This document shows positions 12,601 through 21,600 of a DNA stretch of 64,000 bases, piece after piece. The position numbers were made by a program, and so were the translations under genes. Source of the stretch: Pieris napi (lineage: Eukaryota > Arthropoda > Insecta > Lepidoptera > Pieridae); assembly GCF_905475465.1 (NCBI RefSeq), contig NC_062236.1, positions 2,180,001 through 2,244,000 of the forward strand. Reading direction: 5' to 3'. Position 1 is the stretch's first letter, and each line of letters opens with the position of its first letter. The notes under the pieces were generated by a model that was not told where the DNA came from, made no database searches, and was given only the letters and a program-made list of their open reading frames with translations.

Positions 12601-15600
12601 GATCCACGACTTTTTGGCCAACCTGTATAAGTACTCTTTATAATATAAGTATAGAATTATAGATGTATCTTAGCAGGCTTCATTTAGGCTTCTATGGCTT
12701 AGACGACAAAGTAGTGTTTTGTTCCCCTGAAAATGTAATCTAAAATCTCCAGCGTATTGAAGAAATGAAGTGCTACGAAATCTTGTTTCCAAGAATTTCA
12801 GTGACGGAAAATGTTCCTACTCGTTTATAATATTATACCAAGTTATAAGTCTTCTGTAAGCTGAATATATTTAATCCGTCTTTTTAATAACCTGCACGAT
12901 TCAAGATTGCAACATCAGCGGACGTTGAGAGAACTACTTCAAAGTTGCGTACAAAAACCTCACTATGGGAAGTTACAGAGATCGGCGCAGTTGTGTAGTG
13001 CATAATATGCACATACTTGCCTATTTCACTACTAATTAAAACTCTTCTCTTTTCTTCGCCTTTCTTTCAAATAAAAGCTACTGCCTTTTCAGGAGCTTAT
13101 AAAAGACGCTATAGACACATATGAAGACACCCACGAACGCCACTTTTTTGATGCGTATATAAAGAAAATGAAACAGGAAACTGAGGAAAATCAGCGTACT
13201 ACATACTCAGGTATTGAAGCAAGCTATTTAATTTCTTTTTAAACACTCCGCTTTTTAGGTTTTGTTGTTCATTACTTTCGAGCAAACTCAACTTACTTTA
13301 AAATACCTTATTTTAAGAAATAATATTATTACCTACCTAATCTTAAAATCTAGTCAGTCAATAGGTTTGGAGGCTGTATTCATTTTGGGATTCATTTAAA
13401 GTTTTATCAACGCTGAATATCGGTAAAAAAAGTATTTAAATACTGCTTAAAAAGTTGATATGTTGATTGGCACTATAATTGCGTAAACTAGATACTAAGT
13501 AAAAGATATATGGTAATGATATAAATGTTAAATTCTGGACCTCTTTTAAATAAAAACAATAGGTACGTAAACACGCAAATTAATCAATCTTTTGTTTCTT
13601 ATTATCATCAACACTGTTCTATTATATACTATACCAAATAAATCCCTTTTGAAATTTATTTATTTCCTTATTTCCCATTTTTACAGTAACTTATACTAAT
13701 ACAATGGAAAACTTATTAATATAAAAATTAAGCTAAAAACATAACATAGAAAAAAAACAAGAAAACATAAAACCTAATTTTTTTATAACTAATTATAAAT
13801 AATGCAATTCTTTTGAATTCAACCAATGTGCAACTAAATATATCCGTCCCACGTGCAATAATATTCACGGTGCGCAAAACACGCTTAAATAATAATTAAT
13901 TTATTGATTAATTTACGTTAAACGAGGGCTTTGAATTTATTTAGTTATAATTCTCTAATTTCGCTTGGGAGTTAGAGTGGAGGTAGTAAAAACGAATACA
14001 ATTCCATATAAGGAGTAGTTTATCTTCTGGAGCCTGGTTAGGGGGCGTCCATAAATTACGTGAGGTGTTTTTTAAAATTTTCTGTACCTACCTCCCCCCC
14101 TGGTGAGATGTCGTGAGATTTTATTCAACCCCCTCCCCTAACCCCAATCTTACGTGAGATTTTTCAAAATGTCGGTTTCTTACGTAAACGCGTAAGAAGC
14201 TATCTTTTTGAGCTCGGAGAACTCAAAATAACACAGAATTCGTACTATTGAGCTCGAAGAGCTCAAAAACAAAATAAGTAAAATGTTGAGCGTTTAGTTA
14301 TGGAGTTAGCGGGAAGTTGCAGAGATGGCCATTAGGGTCAACCGTTTTCCTAATTTTTTTTTATCAGAAAAAAAATTGCGTGATATTTGCCGAGACCCCC
14401 CCTCTCTCCAACGTAAGATTAAATGAGATTTGACTCGACCCCCTCCCCCCCTTAAACACCTCACGTAATTTATGGACGCCCCCTTAGTCGTATACTCAAA
14501 TTAGTTTAATTTCGCGTATTATACTGGTGAAAGTCACCATTTGCTTTAAAATCGTTTAATTTTTTTTGTACATACAACAAGGCTTCGAGAATATATTGAC
14601 CAGATAGTGTCATAATATTTAATTCCTTAAACTTATTCCGTACCGACTCCCTCGGAGAAACACAACAAATACCCCGAACAGCCCGCTTCTGCAGCACAAA
14701 TATGGATTGAATCTCTGAATATCTTTAAAAATATAATGCAATAGTAAGGTCCTCTATCTTGTTGTATCCTACCATACCCAAGACAAACAAAGTTGAATAC
14801 ATAACTGGGTAAAATGGTTACACTCCATATTAGGTAGGTATACCTTTTTTTTTCTACTGGGGCCCAAATCATATAGTAACAATTGACTAATTTAAACCTG
14901 TACTTTTAGCCGAGCAACTGCAATTAATTTGCACAGACTACACATTCCCTACTGCGAGTGCGACAGAAATGACGCTTACGATTCTACTAGAAAGGATACT
15001 ACTTCAACCGGAACTACAAGATAAGATTCATGAAGAACTAGACCGTGTGGTGGGGAGAGATCGAATGCCTACTTTGGATGATAGACAGAAGTTAGTAGAC
15101 TAAATGTAATAATTGAGAATGGACGAAAGACAAGTGAGGGCGTTTCATTTGTCATCGGAGAGTTGGTTCGCGTCGCTTGGGGACGTATACTATGAGATCG
15201 GGTGAATTCAAAGCTAGTATATTTTGCGAGAAATATCCGCGGAATAATAATATTAATGCACCTATGTTTAACATAATATTAGGGGTTGGACTCATTTCGT
15301 AGTGTGATTTTTAAATTTTGCCTTGTGTGAAAAAGTACAATATTATTTTTGTATTTCTCTTTTAATAATTTGCCAAGTGTATCTTAAGATATAGTTTAAA
15401 TACTTAATTAACTATTTCAAATCATGTAAATCTTCAACGAGGTTATCCTTTATCCAATTAAATGTTTATAAAATGGCCTTGTTATGGCCTATTCAAATCA
15501 TTAATATTTGTAATAGGACCTTTTCAAACATATGGAAGTCATAGCCTGACACACGCCGTCGATAAAAAGTTCCAACAGAAAAGCTTTTTTGTCGAAATCC

Positions 15601-18600
15601 TGTGACCTCAGAGATCAGAGTTGCTAAAGCCACTAACACTGTCTCAATTACCATAACTAAATTCCTTTTCATTAAGTAATGTTCAATTTGCAAATGCAAA
15701 GAAGTGTTAATAAATAAAATGAATACATTCTAGAATAATCTGAGCAATGAGCAGGCTTGTTTGAAATTTGGTAAAAGCACGAAGTTACTTTCGCTTTGAG
15801 AAATATTCCTTTATTTATCTATATCGAAAACGATGTGCTTTTATAACATTTAAATAACTATTATTAGTTAATTATACCTTGATCTTATTATCAAGTGTTC
15901 CTATAATCCTTCAAAAGAGGACAAGTAATCATTTAATAGCTAATTGAATGATAACCGTTTTTATCTAACACAATGATTGGCTGCTTGATGTGTCTGGCCT
16001 AGTTTATTAAAGGTCCTAAGCGCCGCCCTCATTTCCTCCGAAACAAATTTAAGAAATATAACGAATTTGTTCCGGTTTGAGAGCAAAGAATGCCGTCAGT
16101 CATCAGGCTCATATGTATAGATAATTCCAATTCCATTTATGATATATCAGCTTTGGCATCTTCGTCTGCATGGTAGGTACCTATACATTGGACATGTTAT
16201 TTTTTTACGATACCTGTGTCGATGACTTCCATAAAACCCTATTAATTATGTAAAGCGGTATATTATGAGCTGAGCGGTGTTGGTCTAAGAGCTTCAGCGT
16301 GCGACTCTCAAGTCTCATCCCTGAGGTCGTAGGTTCGATCCCCGGCTGTGCACCAATGGACTTTCTTTCTGTGTACGTATTTAACATTCGCTCGAACGGT
16401 GAAGCAAAACATCGCGAGGAAAGCGACACGTCTTAGACCCAAAAAGTCGACTGTGACCGACGTCGAAGTCGACCCAAAAACTTGGCAATTTTATGAATGA
16501 ATAATTTCATTGAGAGTTTCTAGTCTTCCTTGGTTTGAAAAGTGGCATTTGTAAATTTAGAAGCATTAATTCACTTAATTAAATATACTATATGAATAAA
16601 TTATATTTTGACATGATATTACATAAAAACCTTCAACTATCGGTTAAAATAAACTTTATAGTTATGAATAAACATTTCAGTTTGCCGTTCACAGAGGCTT
16701 GCATTCGTGAGATGTTAAGATTCGAGACACTTGTGCCTTTGGGCGTGCCTCATCGCGCGATGAATGACACAACACTTGGAGGATACGATATTCCTGAGGT
16801 AAGATTATACAAGGGACCGCTTCTGACAAAGGAATTTAAACAAAACAAATTCATTTCCTTTTGTGACCCTGAACTCTGTTACTTCGGCGGTCCGGGTCAA
16901 TGACCCGTTCGTTTATCGGTTGATAGCATTACCTTTGTTTAAGGAAATTTTGCCTTGTACAAAACGTTCTACATTTTATTAAACGCATTTTTACACATAC
17001 GAGCAAAAAAGAGTCTAACTATTTAACTGTAGATAACTTTTAAAAATAGTTTGTTTTTAATGTTTGTAGATTGTTAGTGTATATCATATATTATTGTGAG
17101 TTGTTAAATATATATTTTTGCTACCTCCAAAATATGATAATAAGAAATGAAAACCGGCCAAGTGCGATTCAAGCCATACCAGGAAAAAAATGAAAGAATA
17201 TATTTATTTATGTACCTACTTATTAATAATACATCCCAGCCTACATATTATGTCTCACTATATATGTCACGTACTTAGCAGGCAAAGGAACGTAGACGAA
17301 AAAACGTCAACGATTTACCAATCACGCGATCGACACGTTACTTCCCCCCCCCCCCCCCTCTCTCTCCAGTGATGCCAAAAAATCGCTTCTGCGCAGGCAA
17401 AGACATTTGTTCAAGATGTTTGCCGGTATCTGTAGCAATTGTTTTGGCTTACATTGGAAGAATATTGTTGTGTGACCTAAAAAAAAAAATTAAAAAGAAT
17501 CAGCTCTTGGAAATAACAACTAAAAGGAGATATTATGCAGGGTTCCTCGGTGGCAGTTAATCTAGTTGCTCTCCACATGGATGAGAAGATCTGGGGTGAT
17601 CCGCAGAACTTCAGACCTGAGCGGTTCATTGTTGATGGAAAGGTTCAAGTTAGCCTGGACAAGTCCCTACCTTTTGGAGCTGGTAATTTATTATATATAC
17701 TAGCCGATCCGGCAAACGTCGTTTTGCCATGTATATCATTTATAATAAAAAAATAGGGGTTGATCGTAGAGGGTTGAAAATTAGGGGTTGTATGTATTTT
17801 TTAATTCTGTAACATAAAAAAAATAAAAAATAAAATTTTATCTATAAATAAAAAAATAAAAATTAGGGGTGGACTACCCTTAACATCTGGCGGGCTGATT
17901 TGTGAATCTAAACCATTCCCAGATCCCCTTGAACACACACAAAAAATTTCATCAAAATCGGTCCAGTCGTTTAGGAGGAGTTCAGTCACATACACACGCA
18001 CACAAGAAATATATATACATATATATTAAGATATAGCATATTATTAGAGGTACTTCTTTGTATCAAGAATGTTTCAAATAAGACTTGATTTAAGATTAAG
18101 ATTCAACAACAACGGCACGCATTTCGTTATATTTTTTGTATACATTGGAATATTGCATATACATACCATCACGGCAATAGATATAGTAAATGTGGCAACA
18201 CATACTCAAATTAATCATAGTGCTTATACTAAAAGGTCTGCAACGTACTTGCGAGCCTTCTGGCAATGTGATTGTCCATGGGTATCACTTAATATCAGGT
18301 GAGCCATTGAAGGTGAATAAAAAAAACGCACTAAATAGATATATGACGAAGTATATCCATTTTGAAGTCCTAACATATTTCTTAGATTGTTTCGCGTAAA
18401 TGAGAACAATAGGTATTGTTAGCGGTACGAGATATATACGGTTCCTGGGTCATCAGGGTGCTTTAAATAAGAGAAGATTTTTGTTTTACTCTATATTAAC
18501 CAACGCGTATAACAATAAAATATGAACAAAATAAGAAATGTTAATTGCTATGTAAAGAATGAATACAATTTAACAGTCAAAGAGAGTGCCTGCGTCTGGC

Positions 18601-21600
18601 TATACTCTCAGGGTGTAACTCCCATGATTTAGTCAATTGCTATGAAACGTATGACTGAAAAGTAACAGTCAAAGAGAGTGCCTACGTCTAGCTATACTCT
18701 CGGGGTTTAACTCCCATGATTTAGTTAATTGCTATGAAACGAATGACTGCAAAGTAACAGTCAAAGAGAGTGCCTACGTCTAGCTATACTCTCGGGGTTT
18801 AACTCCCATGATTTAGTTAATTGCTATGAAACGAATGACTGCAAAGTAACAGTCAAAGAGAGTGCCTGCGTCTGGCTATACTCTCGGGGCGTGACTCCAA
18901 CGATTTTAGATATCGTCACGATTATAAGTGATCAAAATGTACAGCCTTGGCTCGTACAAGATAAATACATACAATACATTATTCATTTAATATCATATCA
19001 AACATAGCTATATATAGACAGGTTAAGCCAGCGTGACCCACATTGCAGCGATTCCTTTGTTTACTAGGTCTTAATGACGTAATCTATTACTCATAACTAA
19101 AGCCATTGATAACCCCGAGTAAGTAAACATTGAATAGTAATTAGCTCGCCTGCAGTGTTGGCCTAGTGGCTGTGCACAAACTCTCATGCTAACTGCGCAT
19201 TTAAAATTCGCTCGAACGGTGAATGAAAACATCGATCCAAAAAGTGAGTCAGGCACAAGAGGCTGATCACCTACTTAATACATTAAAAATGATCATGCAA
19301 CAGATACAGAAATCTGAGGCCCAGACCCAAAAAGGTTGTAGCGACACTGATTTATTTTAATTAGCTCCGAGATCTGATGTCCTCTATGTGGAGCAGACGA
19401 GGTCTAAAGTAGAAAACGAACCTAGGTCAAGGGTCTTTTTTATTTAGCTACAGAACTACCGGGGGGACCGAATTGGGACCTAATAAACTCGGTAAGGGGC
19501 TGTCCATTAATCACGTGATGTTTTTTTTTTAATTTTAAACCCCTCCCTCCCCCAGGGTGATACGTGGTGAGGTTTGAGACTAAACCCCCCACCAAAAATC
19601 ACGTGTATTTTTTAGTACCCACAAATAATCTTAAATTTTTTATAATATTATTTTTAAGTACAGGTACAAAGTATAATCTAATCCTATTCAAAAATTAAGG
19701 ACCATCATAAAATTGTCTAGACAGGAAGGTTGCAGAGTGTTTTTGACTGGCATAAAAATAATATTAAAGGAATGGTGTAATGCGAAAAACATATATTGGA
19801 CATATTTAATGTACATTGCCACGGATTAACAAGACTTTCTTCAATACTAACAACTGGATAAGCATCTTGCAAATCAGTTGTAGGTACTGTACTTTGTTGA
19901 AGATCAACGTCGGTTTCATCAAGCCACTCTGCGTCATCACGCGCACTACGCAGATAATCTCTCTCGATCGATCATTTTTCTAAGCCGCTTTTCGGTTTAG
20001 AAATCACGCGTTTGACGAAATAATAAGTACACGTGATATCATACTATACCCCCCCTCCACCTTGTGATATTTCGTGATTTTTGCCGTGATTAATGGACAG
20101 GCCCTAACCGAATAATACACACAGCTAATTATTTTAGTGTTCTTATATAGTTGTCGCAATAAACACAGCGGGGTATAATATCCTGCCCTTGAATTGATTT
20201 CATAAATGTTATTGTCTAACATTGACTTAATAAAGGTTATAAATCATAAATATCTGCATTAAAATTAGGTGAAATATAATAAAAGCCAGTATTGGTTTAG
20301 TGGCTGAAGCGACATCCCTGACGTAGGTTCGATCCCCGGCTGTGTACCAATGGAGTTTCTGTCAACGTACGCATTTTAATGAATAAAAACATCGTTAGGA
20401 AACCTTAGACCCAAAAAGTCAACGGCGCGTGTTAGACATAGAAGACCTACTTGCCTATTAGAAAAAACAAATGAATACGATAACCGTCAACTCTTCAACA
20501 ACCTGATGTCTCAAAGGTATACCGCCTGAGGATGAAAAACTTGGCTTTACAACCGACTTCTGTATCTGTTTTCAAGTAGCTTGTTACACGCTATCTAAGA
20601 TCACATAGTAAAATTCATTAGTGTGCGTTCAAACGCTTGTTATTAACAAAATAAGATGAAAAAGAATGATATTTCGTTTTCTGTCAAGAACTCAAAAATA
20701 TTAACATTTAAGCAATTTTGAAAAAAGCTCGTTAAAGAGGAGGAAATTTCCAATAAAAAAAGTCGACTCCCGGAACTCTATCTCCATTATTTTAATTAGA
20801 CGTAGAAAATAGGGCTCCGCGCGGCTGTTACGGCATGCGCGCGCCGTCGCTAAAGAGAGTTCAGCAATAAAAATATTTTTTTATTACATAAAATGTGATT
20901 TTAAAAATTTGAGAAAATTCTAGTATCTTCTTGACACTTGAAAGAATCGAGACCTGAAGCATTTCAGGTATCGAGACTGCCTGACCATTTAATTAATCGA
21001 ATATTAACACTATGAACGTAATGCGACGAGGATGAAAACAAAACAAAATACTACGCCTTCTCCTTGGCGACTTCCTACTAATAAATATAAGCGGAGCGTT
21101 GTAAATTGACGTCACACGTGGTCACGTGACTGTTAGCGTATCGGAACTTTAAATGCCTGTAAAATCAAAACTAACTGGTATTTTTGACTACAACAAAAAC
21201 TAGTGTAATTGTATACATGCAAGCTTTACGGTAACTTTCAACCGATTTGGCATACCTATTAACAATCTTAATTGAGGAGAGTGTATTTATATCTTCATTT
21301 AAATATAGGAGCATTGACCCAGTCATGTTTATTTTATCAAACTTTACATTTTTGGGTCGATTAATTAAATAAAGATACCGAAACTATATTCGAAAAGGGA
21401 AACAATAAAATTTCCATTAAATTCAAACAAAATTTAACACCACTTGGATGATTCAGAAGAAGATATTATTCAAGAAGTATAACTTGAAAATTCTTAACGT
21501 TTTTTATGTAATTTGATAACATTTGGGATTCATTGTTCTCGCTGCGTCTCAAATCTAAATTTATTTTTATACTTGGGACTGGGGACTTGGGATTATAATT

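Noticed and set aside
16300..16350. A tRNA gene at the ggttcgatccc box
   Set aside because: The match is the B box of a tRNA-derived SINE; no cloverleaf with a proper acceptor stem and anticodon arm was found, and the body recurs elsewhere.
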